A stretch of DNA of 64,000 nt from Xanthomonas boreopolis (GTDB taxonomy: Bacteria; Pseudomonadota; Gammaproteobacteria; Xanthomonadales; Xanthomonadaceae). The position numbers and the translations under genes are program-made. The notes beneath the pieces are model-generated. The model ran no database searches. It saw nothing but the letters and a program-made list of their open reading frames with translations, and was not told the origin of the DNA. How positions within the stretch are numbered: the stretch's first letter is position 1; each line of letters starts with the position of its first letter. Positions 19,981-29,889 of this stretch are shown here, one piece after another. The stretch is taken from contig BNBA01000015.1 of the NCBI GenBank assembly GCA_014654535.1, positions 1 to 64,000 of the forward strand, given 5' to 3'.

Positions 19981-20094
19981 GGGCGGGCCTGGCTGAAGGG
20001 AGCCGCGCATTGTGCCACTTCGCCGCGCGCGGCTTCCTGTCCGGGCGGCAACGCCTCTCTTCCCAAAGGCCTGCGCACGCTCTAGTCTGCCGCG

Positions 20095-20907
20095 GTGCGC
20101 GATCTGCAAGTCCATTTCACCCACCGGCAGCAGCCGGACCATTCCCTCACGCCGGGCGTCCACAAGGTGGTCCGCCATGCCAGCGGCAGCGTTCGCCTGG
20201 CCGAGGACACCCAGGGCGCGTTGCTGCTCGCGCAGTTCTGCCTGGACCGGCGCGGCCTGTGGCTGCAGGTCGCCAACGGCGTACGCGGCATCCACGTCAA
20301 CGGCCGCCCGGTCCGGCGCATGGCGCTGCTGCGCGCCGGCGACGCGGTCTATGCCGACGGCGTGGAAATGCTGGTGCGGGGCGCCGCGGTGCCGGCGGGC
20401 CGCGTGCCCGAACCGGCGCAGCCGGGCGAGTCCGATCCGGGCGTGCTGCTGCGCGGGGTGGGCGGGCCGCACCATGGCCGCAGCTTCACCCTGCAATCGC
20501 CGCGGGTGATCGGGCGCGATCCCGCTTCGGACATCGTCGTGGACGACCCCGCGTTCGCGCCGCGCCATGCCAGCGTCGAACTGCACGACGGCAAGGTGTT
20601 GCTGCGCGATCTCGGGTCGGAGGACGGCAGCCTGGTGAACGGCGTGCCGGTCCGCGACTGCTGGCTGCAACCCGGCGACCAGGTCGCGTTCGATGCGCGG
20701 CACCGGTTCGTGCTGGAGGCACCGCTGCAGCCGCCCGCGATGGACCTGCCGGCCGGCGAGGAAGACGAGCCGCCACCGGTCGCTCCGGGACACCCGCAGG
20801 CGGGCGGGGTGCGGCCGGTCAAGGTCGCGCGCTGGCCGTGGCTGCTGTTGAGCGCGCTGCTGCTGGCGGCGGCGCTCAGCGCGCTGCTGTGGTTCGGCGC
20901 GCGCTGA
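20095..20907 (+). CDS. Tandem FHA-domain protein with C-terminal membrane anchor
   Basis: The protein is 270 residues from GTG 20095. The second FHA domain, about residues 122-205, is canonical: V-I-G-R-D, R-H-A-S, L-x-D-L-G-S-x-D-G-S-x-V-N-G, binding phosphothreonine peptides. The first 100 residues look like a degenerate FHA fold (V-N-G-R-P-V, L-R-A-G-D) that has lost the GR and S/H motifs. A membrane segment lies at about 246-266. No Ser/Thr kinase or type VI gene is adjacent. The 3' end overlaps the convergent msrQ by 32 bases. Confidence 0.75.
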   Translation: MRDLQVHFTHRQQPDHSLTPGVHKVVRHASGSVRLAEDTQGALLLAQFCLDRRGLWLQVANGVRGIHVNGRPVRRMALLRAGDAVYADGVEMLVRGAAVPAGRVPEPAQPGESDPGVLLRGVGGPHHGRSFTLQSPRVIGRDPASDIVVDDPAFAPRHASVELHDGKVLLRDLGSEDGSLVNGVPVRDCWLQPGDQVAFDARHRFVLEAPLQPPAMDLPAGEEDEPPPVAPGHPQAGGVRPVKVARWPWLLLSALLLAAALSALLWFGAR

Positions 20908-21502
20908 ACCATCTCCAGCCGCGCCAGCCCAGCAGCACGGCCAGGATCGCCGCGTACATCGCCGGTTCGCGGATGTCGGATTTCACCAGCCACCAGAAAT
21001 GCAGCACCGCGAGCAGGCCGATCGCGTAGACCAGCTTGTGCAGCCGTCCCCAGGCGCGCTTGAGCCGGCGCATCCAGCCCTGGGTCGAGGTGATCGCCAG
21101 CGGCACCAGCAACAGCCAGGCCGCGAAGCCCACGGTGATGTAGGGGCGCTTGAGGATCTCCTCGAAGATCTGCGTCCAGTAGCCGCGCAGGTCCAGCGCC
21201 AGGTAAGTGGCCAGGTGCAGCGTCGCGTAGAAGAAGGCGTACAGGCCGAACATGCGCCGGAAGCGGATCAGCACGGCCTGGCCGGTCAATTGCCGCAGCG
21301 GCGTCAGGGCCAGCGTGACCAGCAGCAAGCGCAGCGCCCACAGCCCGGTGCGATGCTCGATTTCCGCCACCGGATCGGCGCCGAGCGCATCGCTGCCGGT
21401 CTGCCACACCTGCCAGAACTGCCAGGCCAGCCACGCGGCGGGCGCGATCGCGAGGGCGTGCAGCAGGGTCTTGGCGGCGATCAGGCGCGATGAAGAGGGC
21501 AT
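20876..21502 (-). CDS. msrQ: MsrQ haem-binding membrane subunit of MsrPQ
   Basis: The protein is 208 residues with about six membrane helices. It belongs to the ferric-reductase-like family with conserved haem-ligand histidines in Y-A-T-L-H-L, R-L-H-K-L-V-Y and L-H-F-W-W. It passes electrons from the quinone pool or a flavin reductase to the periplasmic MsrP. It lies downstream of msrP in the same direction; the 187-base gap between them contains a palindromic repeat element (21549-21649), an unusual insertion within this pair. Confidence 0.9.
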   Translation of the reverse strand: MPSSSRLIAAKTLLHALAIAPAAWLAWQFWQVWQTGSDALGADPVAEIEHRTGLWALRLLLVTLALTPLRQLTGQAVLIRFRRMFGLYAFFYATLHLATYLALDLRGYWTQIFEEILKRPYITVGFAAWLLLVPLAITSTQGWMRRLKRAWGRLHKLVYAIGLLAVLHFWWLVKSDIREPAMYAAILAVLLGWRGWRWFSARRTTAAR

Positions 21503-21548
21503 GGGGGAAGGAGCTCAAAGAAGTACGGATTCATCGCGGGAGCGGCTC

Positions 21549-21649
21549 GTGCGGGAGCGGCTTCAGCCGCCATGGGTTTGCACAGGGATGTGCAGGCTGT
21601 TGCAGAGGGACCTGCATGCAAGCCCCATCGCGGCCGAAGCCGCTCCCAC
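21549..21649. repeat. About 100-bp inverted repeat, GGGAGCGGCTTC family
   Basis: The left arm GTGCGGGAGCGGCTTCAGCC (21549 on, running to 21576) and the right arm (21624-21649, ending GAAGCCGCTCCCAC) are imperfect inverted copies of about 27 bases. They flank about 48 bases with smaller inverted repeats (TGCACAGG..). This is a REP- or MITE-like palindrome in the msrP-msrQ gap. Confidence 0.75.
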
Positions 21650-21689
21650 GGATAAGCACGCAAGGATGCGAGCCTCTCCCGAGTCCCCA

Positions 21690-22661
21690 TCAAAACCACT
21701 TCTTCAGGTCCATGCCCGCATACATCGAGGCGACCTGGTCGGCGTAGCCGTTGAACGGCCGGGTCGGGATCCGCTCGGCGAACAGCTTGCTGGCGGTGCC
21801 GGCGATGCGGCGCTCGGTCTTCTGGCTCCAGCGCGGGTGGTCGACCGCCGGATTGACGTTGGAGAAGAACCCGTACTCGTTCGGCTGCAGTTCGTTCCAC
21901 GCGGTCGGCGGCATCCGCTCGACGAAGCGGATCTCCACGATCGACTTGATGCTCTTGAAGCCGTACTTCCACGGCACCACCAGCCGCACCGGCGCGCCGT
22001 TCTGCTGCGGCAACGGCTTGCCGTACAGGCCGGTGGCGAGCAGGGTCAGCGGGTGCATCGCCTCGTCGATGCGCAGGCCTTCCCGGTACGGCCAGTCGAT
22101 CGAGCGGTAGCGCACGCCGGGCATCTGCTGCGGGTCGGCGAGCGTGGTGAAGGCCACGTACTTGGCCTTGGAGGTCGGCCCCAGGCGCTTGAGCACCTCG
22201 GCCAGCGGCACGCCCATCCACGGGATCACCATCGACCAGCCTTCCACGCAGCGCAGCCGGTAGATGCGTTCCTCCGGCTTCAGGCCCTTGAGCAGGTCCT
22301 CCAGCGAGACCATGCCGGTCTTGTCGCAGTAGCCCGTGACGTTGATCGACCACTGCCGGGTCTGCAGGGTCTTGGCGGCCCGGGACGGGTCGGTCTTCTC
22401 GGTGCCGAACTCGTAGAAGTTGTTGTAGCTGGTGACGTCCTCGTAGCGCGTCAGCGGCTCGTCGGTGGTGAAGCCGCTGCGCGCCTGCGCGGGGGAGACG
22501 ACCCGGGCCGGCGGCGGGGGCGGGTCGGCGTCGGCGCAGCCGGCCAGTCCGAGCGCCGGCGCCAACCCGAGCATCTGGACCACGCGCCGGCGATCGCGGT
22601 ACACCGCCTCGTCGGTCACGGTTTCGCCGGGGGATAGGCGAAGGGCATCGCGCAGGGACAT
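21690..22661 (-). CDS. msrP: MsrP molybdopterin methionine sulfoxide reductase
   Basis: The protein is 323 residues. A twin-arginine signal lies at 22-41 ([11 protein letters not shown]). It continues into L-A-G-C42, which also resembles a lipobox, so the protein may be periplasmic or lipid-anchored. The sulfite-oxidase-fold domain binds molybdopterin with Cys138 in L-R-C-V-E-G-W. MsrP reduces methionine sulfoxide in periplasmic proteins, using electrons from MsrQ. Confidence 0.92.
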   Translation of the reverse strand: MSLRDALRLSPGETVTDEAVYRDRRRVVQMLGLAPALGLAGCADADPPPPPARVVSPAQARSGFTTDEPLTRYEDVTSYNNFYEFGTEKTDPSRAAKTLQTRQWSINVTGYCDKTGMVSLEDLLKGLKPEERIYRLRCVEGWSMVIPWMGVPLAEVLKRLGPTSKAKYVAFTTLADPQQMPGVRYRSIDWPYREGLRIDEAMHPLTLLATGLYGKPLPQQNGAPVRLVVPWKYGFKSIKSIVEIRFVERMPPTAWNELQPNEYGFFSNVNPAVDHPRWSQKTERRIAGTASKLFAERIPTRPFNGYADQVASMYAGMDLKKWF

Positions 22662-22835
22662 CGCAGGCTCCTGGAATCGTTCGTTCGCTCAGACCGGCGG
22701 GAGGCGGGGAAGTTCGCGCCAGTGGATCGCATCGGCCGTATCCAACGCGCGAATGGGTGCAATTGCAACCTTTTGCCGGCGATGCCAGGGCTGGTGCACT
22801 GCGGCATACTAGGGGTCTTGCCCCGAAGGTGTGAC

Positions 22836-23921
22836 ATGACACGCGCGTTCAATTTCAGTGCCGGCCCCGCGACCTTGCCGGAATCGGTCCTGCGCCAGGC
22901 GCAGGCGGAGATGTTGGAATGGAACGGCGTAGGCGCCTCGATCGTCGAAATCAGCCACCGCAGCGCCGACTTCATGGCGGTCGCGGCGGCCGCCGAGGCC
23001 GACCTGCGCACCCTGCTGTCGATCCCCGACGACTATGCCGTGCTGTTCATGCCCGGCGGCGCGACCACCCAGCAGGCGCTGGTCGCGCTCAACTTCGCCG
23101 CGCCCGGCCAGGTCGCCGACTACGTGGTCACCGGCCACTGGGGCAAGACCGCGATCAGGCAGGCCAAGCCTTACGTCTCGGTCAACGTGGCCGCCGACGG
23201 CGAGGCCGGCGGCTTCCGCGACATCCCGGCGCGCGGCGGCTGGAAGCTGTCCAGCGACGCCGCCTACGTCCACATCACGGCCAACGAGACCATCCATGGC
23301 GTGGAGTTCCGGGACACGCCCGACGTGGGCGACGTGCCGCTGTTCGCCGACTTCAGCTCGTCGATCGCCTCCGAGTCGATCGACGTATCGAAGTACGGGC
23401 TGATCTACGCCGGCGCGCAGAAGAACCTGGGGCCGGTCGGCATCACCGTGGTGATCGTGCGCCGCGACCTGCTCGAGCGCGCCGGCCAGCCGCGCGCGGA
23501 CATCTTCACCTACGCCTCGCATGCCGCGCGCGACTCGATGCTCAATACGCCGCCGACGTGGAACTGGTACCTGCTCGGCCTGACCACCAAGTGGATGCTG
23601 GCCGAAGGCGGCGTGCCCGAGTTCGCGCGCCGCAGCGCGGCCAAGGCGAAGCTGGTGTACGACGCGATCGATGCCTCCGGCGGCTTCTACCGCAACGAGG
23701 TGGCGCCGGCCGCGCGCTCGCGCATGAACATTCCCTTCTTCCTGCCCGATGCCGAGCTGGACGCGCGCTTCGTGGCCGAGTCCAAGGCCGCCGGGCTGCT
23801 GGCACTGAAGGGCCACAAGGCGGTCGGCGGCATCCGTGCCTCGCTGTACAACGCGATGCCGCTGGCGGGCGCCGAGGCGCTGGTCGCGTTCATGCGCGAC
23901 TTCCAGCAGCGCCATGGTTGA
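22836..23921 (+). CDS. serC: Phosphoserine aminotransferase
   Basis: The protein is 361 residues. It converts 3-phosphohydroxypyruvate and glutamate to phosphoserine and 2-oxoglutarate, and also serves pyridoxal-phosphate synthesis. The PLP lysine is Lys196 in [12 protein letters not shown]. The opening [11 protein letters not shown] is standard. The start ATG 22836 has AAGG upstream. It lies 72 bases before pheA, forming the serC-pheA-aroA order seen in many gamma-proteobacteria. Confidence 0.97.
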   Translation: MTRAFNFSAGPATLPESVLRQAQAEMLEWNGVGASIVEISHRSADFMAVAAAAEADLRTLLSIPDDYAVLFMPGGATTQQALVALNFAAPGQVADYVVTGHWGKTAIRQAKPYVSVNVAADGEAGGFRDIPARGGWKLSSDAAYVHITANETIHGVEFRDTPDVGDVPLFADFSSSIASESIDVSKYGLIYAGAQKNLGPVGITVVIVRRDLLERAGQPRADIFTYASHAARDSMLNTPPTWNWYLLGLTTKWMLAEGGVPEFARRSAAKAKLVYDAIDASGGFYRNEVAPAARSRMNIPFFLPDAELDARFVAESKAAGLLALKGHKAVGGIRASLYNAMPLAGAEALVAFMRDFQQRHG

Positions 23922-23993
23922 GGGATGCCACGCGGCCCCCGCCGCACGCCGTGCCGCATGACGCGGGCGGACCGAACGAGGAAACACGCAACG

Positions 23994-25139
23994 ATGGCCG
24001 CAAAGCCGAAAAAAACCACTCCCGCCAAGCGCGGCAAGACCCGGGAGCCGGCGCCGCCGGTCCCGGCGCTGGCCGACGTGCGGGCCAAGATCGACGAGAT
24101 CGACCGCAACATCCAGGCGCTGATCGCCGAGCGCGCGCGCTTCGCCCACCAGGTCGGCAAGGCCAAGGGCAAGCTCGCCGCGGCGGTCGACTACTACCGG
24201 CCCGAGCGCGAGGCGCAGGTGCTGCGGATGGTGGTGGACCGCAACGAAGGGCCGCTTTCCGACGAAGTGCTGGTGCACGTGTTCCGCGAGATCATGTCCG
24301 CCTGCCTGGCCCAGCAGGAACCGCTGAAGATCGGCTACCTGGGCCCGGAGGGCACCTTCAGCCAGCAGGCCGTGCTCAAGCACTTCGGCCGCTCGGCGGT
24401 CGGCCTGCCGATGGCGACGATCGAGGAGGTGTTCCAGGAAGTGGAGAGCGGCAACGCCGACTTCGGCGTGGTGCCGGTGGAGAATTCCGGGCAGGGCACG
24501 ATCCAGGTGACGCTGGACATGTTCCTGACCTCCAGCCTGAAGATCTGCGGCGAGACCGAGCTGCGCGTGCGCCAGTACCTGATGTCGCGCAGCGGCCGCA
24601 TCGAGGACATCGAGCGCATCTACGCGCACCCGCAATCGTTCGCGCAGACCGCCGGCTGGCTGCGCGCCAACCTGCCCAAGGTCGAGAAGATCCCGGTGTC
24701 GAGCAATGCCGAGGGCGCGCGCCGCGCCCGCAATGCCGACGATGCCGCCTCGATCGGCGGGGAGAGCGCCGCGCACGTGTATGGCCTGAAGAAGGTCATC
24801 ATGAAACCGATCGAGGACGACGACGACAACACCACGCGCTTCCTGGTGATCGGCCGCAAGATCTTCCCGCCGTCGGGGCACGACCGTACCTCGATCCTGG
24901 TGTTCATCCACGACAAGCCGGGCGCGTTGTTCGACGTGCTGAGCCCGTTCGCGCGGCATGGCATCAGCATGAACCGGATCGAGTCGAGGCCGTCGCACCA
25001 GGCCAAGTGGGAGTACGGGTTCTTCATCGACCTGGCCGGGCATGTCGAGGACGAGGCGATGAAGTCGGCGCTGGCGGAACTGGAGGCGCATTCGGCGCAG
25101 ATCAAGGTGCTGGGTTCGTATCCGGTGGCGGTACCGTAG
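23994..25139 (+). CDS. pheA: Bifunctional chorismate mutase / prephenate dehydratase
   Basis: The protein is 381 residues from ATG 23994, with GAGGA upstream. Domains are: a basic N-terminal extension (1-22), AroQ-type chorismate mutase (about 24-110, D-E-I-D-x-N-I-Q-A-L-I), prephenate dehydratase (about 115-290, G-Y-L-G-P-E-G-T-F-S-Q and V-V-P-V-E-N-S-x-x-G), and an ACT regulatory domain (about 300-375, K-P-G-A-L-F-D-V-L and I-E-S-R-P). It makes phenylpyruvate from chorismate and is expected to be inhibited by phenylalanine through ACT. Confidence 0.97.
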   Translation: MAAKPKKTTPAKRGKTREPAPPVPALADVRAKIDEIDRNIQALIAERARFAHQVGKAKGKLAAAVDYYRPEREAQVLRMVVDRNEGPLSDEVLVHVFREIMSACLAQQEPLKIGYLGPEGTFSQQAVLKHFGRSAVGLPMATIEEVFQEVESGNADFGVVPVENSGQGTIQVTLDMFLTSSLKICGETELRVRQYLMSRSGRIEDIERIYAHPQSFAQTAGWLRANLPKVEKIPVSSNAEGARRARNADDAASIGGESAAHVYGLKKVIMKPIEDDDDNTTRFLVIGRKIFPPSGHDRTSILVFIHDKPGALFDVLSPFARHGISMNRIESRPSHQAKWEYGFFIDLAGHVEDEAMKSALAELEAHSAQIKVLGSYPVAVP

Positions 25140-25661
25140 GCTACGTTTTTCCCTTCCTGCGCCGGGACATCAGCCCCCTTTCGGGGGGGAGGTGCCCGAA
25201 GGGCGGATGAGGGTGCGAGCGAAGCCTCATGCGGTTTCACTCGCCATCTCTCTACCGTCATCCCCGCGTAGGCGGGGATCCAGGGACGTTGCTTTTGGCC
25301 TTTGGGGCTTTTGGCGATAAAGCCAAAAGCTTTCGCCTTTGGCGAGTTACTTTTCTTTGCTCGTGCAAAGAAAAGTAACCAAAAGAAAGCACGCCCCAGA
25401 TCTCCGCGCCCTCCGCGCCCTCCGCGCCGTTGGCGCTCCGGGTCCGCTCCGCCAGCGGGATTTTTTCGACGGGACATCCTGTCCCGGCGAAAAACGACGT
25501 GCATCCTTGCACGTCGCCCTTCGGGTATTTCCCGCTGGCTTCGCCGCTGCGAATGGGGCCCCGGAAAGCAGAAAAGCAAGGCAACAACTTAAAGTCGCAA
25601 GCAACTGCAACGCAAATTCAACGGCAACAACGCGGCTTCGGCCGCCGGACGAGACTTAACA
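25140..25661 (+). repeat. Multi-hairpin composite repeat filling the pheA-aroA gap
   Basis: No gene is evident in these 522 bases. In order they hold: a GGATGAGGG-family repeat (25180-25217); a CCCCGC..GCGGGG palindrome (25258-25280); a 9-bp stem GCTTTTGGC/GCCAAAAGC (25307-25330); a perfect 15-bp stem GTTACTTTTCTTTGC with its complement (25346-25379); a short tandem array of CTCCGCGCC (about 25400-25432); a T-rich/A-rich stem with GGGACA/TGTCCC (25463-25494); and a 9-bp stem CGACGTGCA/TGCACGTCG (25495-25516). The pairs GCCAGCGGGA (25451-25460) and TCCCGCTGGC (25530-25539) enclose the last two hairpins. An AT-rich stretch before aroA (about 25575-25660) may hold its promoter. Confidence 0.8.
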
Positions 25662-26978
25662 ATGACCGGTTCGCAATCCTGGATCGCACGCAAGGGCACG
25701 GCGCTGCACGGCACGCTGGCCATCCCCGGCGACAAGTCGGTATCGCATCGTGCGGTGATGTTCGCTGCACTGGCGGACGGCACGTCGCATATCGATGGTT
25801 TCCTGGAAGGCGAGGACACCCGGGCCACCGCGGTGATCTTCTCGAAGCTGGGCGTGCGCATCGAAACCCCGTCGCCGTCGCGACGCATCGTGCACGGCGT
25901 CGGCGTGGACGGCCTCAAGGCGCCCCAGGGCGAACTGGATTGCGGCAATGCGGGCACCGGCATGCGCCTGCTCGCCGGCCTGCTGGCCGCGCAGCCGTTC
26001 GACAGCGTGCTGGTGGGCGACGAGTCGCTGTCGCGCCGGCCGATGCGGCGCGTCACCGGGCCGCTGGAGCAGATGGGCGCCAGGATCGATACCCGGCCCG
26101 ACGGCACGCCGCCGCTGCATATCCGCGGCGGCCAGGCCTTGAGCGGGATCGACTTCGCCTCGCCGGTCGCCAGCGCCCAGGTCAAGTCCTGCGTGCTGCT
26201 CGCGGGCCTGTATGCGCAGGGCGAGACCACGGTGCGCGAGCCGCACCCGACCCGCGACTACACCGAGCGCATGCTGTCCGCGTTCGGCGTGGACATCGCG
26301 TTCTCGCCGGGCTACGCGAAGCTGCGCGGCGGCCAGCGCCTGCGCGCGACCGACATCTCGGTGCCGGCCGATTTCTCGTCGTCGGCCTTCTTCCTGGTCG
26401 CGGCCAGCGTGATCCCGGGGTCGGACGTGACCTTGAGGGCGGTGGGCCTCAACCCGCGCCGCACCGGCCTGCTCGCCGCGTTGCGGCTGATGGGCGCGGA
26501 CATCGAGGAGCTGAACCACGGCGAGCATGGCGGCGAAGCGGTCGCCGACCTGCGCGTGCGCTACGCGCCGTTGAAGGGCGCGCGCATCCCCGAGGAGGTG
26601 GTACCGGACATGATCGACGAGTTCCCCGCGCTGTTCGTCGCGGCGGCGGCGGCTCGGGGCCAGACCGTCGTCAGCGGCGCCGCCGAGCTGCGCGTGAAGG
26701 AATCCGACCGCCTGGCGGCGATGGCGACCGGCCTGCGCACGCTGGGCGTGCAGGTGGACGAGACGCCGGACGGCGCGACCATCCACGGCGGCGCCGCGCT
26801 CGGCAGCGGCACGATCGAAAGCCATGGCGACCACCGCATCGCCATGGCCTTCGCGATCGCCGGCCAGCTCTCGACGGGCGAAGTCAGGATCGAGGACGTC
26901 GCCAACGTGGCGACCTCGTTCCCCGGCTTCGACACGCTCGCGCGCGGCGCCGGGTTCGGGCTTACTGCTGCGCCTTGA
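25662..26978 (+). CDS. aroA: 3-phosphoshikimate 1-carboxyvinyltransferase (EPSP synthase), class II-like
   Basis: The protein is 438 residues. It joins PEP to shikimate-3-phosphate in the sixth shikimate step. Signature blocks are G-D-K-S-V-S-H-R-A near 23-31, S-L-S-R-R-P-M-R-R, P-V-A-S-A-Q-V-K-S, and R-V-K-E-S-D-R-L. The overall pattern follows the Agrobacterium CP4-like class II rather than the Escherichia coli class. The PEP loop reads G-N-A-G98-T-G, with Gly where CP4 has Ala100. The upstream gap is full of repeats, and the 3' end overlaps the convergent TonB-like gene by 17 bases. Confidence 0.95.
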   Translation: MTGSQSWIARKGTALHGTLAIPGDKSVSHRAVMFAALADGTSHIDGFLEGEDTRATAVIFSKLGVRIETPSPSRRIVHGVGVDGLKAPQGELDCGNAGTGMRLLAGLLAAQPFDSVLVGDESLSRRPMRRVTGPLEQMGARIDTRPDGTPPLHIRGGQALSGIDFASPVASAQVKSCVLLAGLYAQGETTVREPHPTRDYTERMLSAFGVDIAFSPGYAKLRGGQRLRATDISVPADFSSSAFFLVAASVIPGSDVTLRAVGLNPRRTGLLAALRLMGADIEELNHGEHGGEAVADLRVRYAPLKGARIPEEVVPDMIDEFPALFVAAAAARGQTVVSGAAELRVKESDRLAAMATGLRTLGVQVDETPDGATIHGGAALGSGTIESHGDHRIAMAFAIAGQLSTGEVRIEDVANVATSFPGFDTLARGAGFGLTAAP

Positions 26979-27519
26979 AGTCGACCGGCAACTGCACCGT
27001 GCTGGCCACGGCGTGGCCGTTGCGGATCGCCGGTTCGAAACGCCAGCCGCGGACCGCGTCGATCACCGCGCGGTCCAGCTCGCGGTCGCGGGTGCCCTTG
27101 CGCTCGATGATCTCCACGTCGTCCACGTGGCCGCGCGCATCGATGCTCACGCGCGCCACCACGCTGCCCTCGATGCCGGCGCGCAACGCGCGCGGCGGAT
27201 AGATCGGCAGCGGATTGCCGCCCAGCGGCCGGGCGTCGCGGTTGCGCACGACGGGAGCGCTGCGCTGCGGCTCCTGCTTCACCATTGACGGTTGCTTCGG
27301 CTGCGCGGGGGCCGGGATCACTTCGCTGGCGGTGGGAGGCGCCGGCGGCGCGGCCACGGTCTCGGGGCGCTCGCTGCTGTTGCGGATCCACCACCAGGCA
27401 GGCGCGGCGATCAGCAGCAGGATCAACAGGGCCCACAGCAAGGGGGAGACGGTGCGCTCGCGTTCTTCGGCCGGCACGTCGCCCTGGTGCCGGATGTCGT
27501 GGGTGGGGGACATGGCCAT
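26962..27519 (-). CDS. TonB-like energy-transducer protein (copy 1)
   Basis: The protein is 185 residues. A cytoplasmic N-terminus, one membrane helix (about 25-46) and a Pro/Ala-rich linker (50-90) precede a TonB C-terminal domain (about 100-182), with Y-P-P-R-A-L-R-A-G-I-E-G-S-V-V-A-R-V and W-R-F-E-P-A. TonB couples inner-membrane proton motive force, via ExbB-ExbD, to outer-membrane receptors. No exbB or exbD is near, so it may work with components elsewhere or in another envelope role. The end overlaps aroA by 17 bases on the opposite strand. Confidence 0.8.
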   Translation of the reverse strand: MAMSPTHDIRHQGDVPAEERERTVSPLLWALLILLLIAAPAWWWIRNSSERPETVAAPPAPPTASEVIPAPAQPKQPSMVKQEPQRSAPVVRNRDARPLGGNPLPIYPPRALRAGIEGSVVARVSIDARGHVDDVEIIERKGTRDRELDRAVIDAVRGWRFEPAIRNGHAVASTVQLPVDFKAQQ

Positions 27520-27624
27520 GGTCTACCTCCTGCGTCGTGGTACAGGAGCAGTCTTGCCACGATCGGGCGGCGAGGGTGTCAGTTCCGGGTGAACCCGGCG
27601 GTCGCGCCGCCGCTGGGGTTCAGC

Positions 27625-28287
27625 TTACTGACCCGGCTTGAAATCGAACGGCACGTCGATGCTGCCCGGCACGGGGCGGCCGTCGCGATGCGCGGGCCGG
27701 AAGTGCCAGTCGCGCACCGCGTCCATCGCGGCACGATCCAGGTCGCGCGAACCGCTGCGCTGGACCAGTGCCACGTCGACCGGAACGCCGTTGGCGTCCA
27801 CGTCGACCCGCACCACCACGGTGCCGCTCTCGCCCCGGCGCAGCGCGGCCGGCGGATAGGTCGGCGGTGGCATCTGGCCCTGGATCGGCAGCGGGCGATC
27901 CTCGGGCAGGTTGGCGGCCGGGCCCGCAGGTGCCGGCGCGGGAGCAGGCTCGGCCGGCGCAGGCGGAGGAGGCGGCGCGGTTTCCACCAGCTTGGGGGCC
28001 TCGTCCCCGCTGGCGTCCTCGGCCGGCTTGGCGCCGGGCATGTCGGCGGCGCCGTCGTCTCCGGCGGCCAGCGGCGCCGGGAGCGGGGCGAGCGCGTCGT
28101 CCGGCTGTTGCCGCGCCGCATCCTGGGCCGGAGCGGTGGTCGCCGCGGCGGGATCGTCCTTGCGTGCCACCAGCCAGACCAGCACGAAGCAGAGCACGCC
28201 CAGGCCGAACGCGATGCCGGCGATCTTCCAGGTCTCTCGGGGAAGGCGAAACGCGAAGCGCGGAGCAGGGGAGCGGCGGGCAGGCAT
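27625..28287 (-). CDS. TonB-like energy-transducer protein (copy 2)
   Basis: The protein is 220 residues from ATG 28287; longer starts upstream exist but do not match the family. One membrane helix (about 16-37), a long Pro/Ala/Asp linker (40-135) and a TonB C-terminal domain (about 140-218, T-Y-P-P-A-A-L-R-R-G-E-S-G-T-V-V-V-R-V and W-H-F-R-P-A) make up the protein. It is a clear paralogue of the adjacent copy, 105 bases away in the same direction, so a tandem duplication is likely. Linker sequences differ strongly, pointing to an old event. Confidence 0.8.
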   Translation of the reverse strand: MPARRSPAPRFAFRLPRETWKIAGIAFGLGVLCFVLVWLVARKDDPAAATTAPAQDAARQQPDDALAPLPAPLAAGDDGAADMPGAKPAEDASGDEAPKLVETAPPPPPAPAEPAPAPAPAGPAANLPEDRPLPIQGQMPPPTYPPAALRRGESGTVVVRVDVDANGVPVDVALVQRSGSRDLDRAAMDAVRDWHFRPAHRDGRPVPGSIDVPFDFKPGQ

Positions 28288-28367
28288 GAAGATCACCGGG
28301 AATGACCCCCGGATTCTGTCACAGCCCGAATGAATCGAGCGGCAGAACGGAGCGCGACAGGCGATAA

Positions 28368-29678
<1,311 letters not shown>

Positions 29679-29707
29679 GGGTCTTCCGCAGCTTCCAGGC
29701 CGGAGAA

Positions 29708-29742
29708 CGACGGGCCCGCGCATCGCGGGCCCGTCGCGTTTT
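29708..29742 (+). terminator. Rho-independent terminator after serS
   Basis: CGACGGGCCCGCG (29708-29720), loop CAT, then CGCGGGCCCGTCG (29724-29736) form a perfect 13-bp stem followed by CGTTTTC. Confidence 0.88.
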
Positions 29743-29842
29743 CGGGACAGGGGAGCCTGGCGCGCTTGAAGGTGAGACAGGCGGCCTCATGGAAGAGGCG
29801 CGGCACCTGGACGGGCTACAAGGTACATCGTTGCCTTGGTGG

Positions 29843-29869
29843 GATAAATGGAGTCTAATGTCGTTTATC
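29843..29869 (+). promoter_or_regulatory. Inverted repeat GATAAA-N15-TTTATC upstream of LysR gene
   Basis: GATAAA (29843-29848) and TTTATC (29864-29869) form an inverted repeat in a small AT-rich patch just before the LysR start. This is the spacing and type expected of a LysR-family autoregulatory site. Inferred only. Confidence 0.45.
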
Positions 29870-29889
29870 GTTCCATTGGTGTTGCCGTC

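Noticed and set aside
25339-25592. Short open frames in the pheA-aroA gap as genes
   Set aside because: They run through hairpins and repeats on both strands, have no ribosome sites, and have no coding bias.
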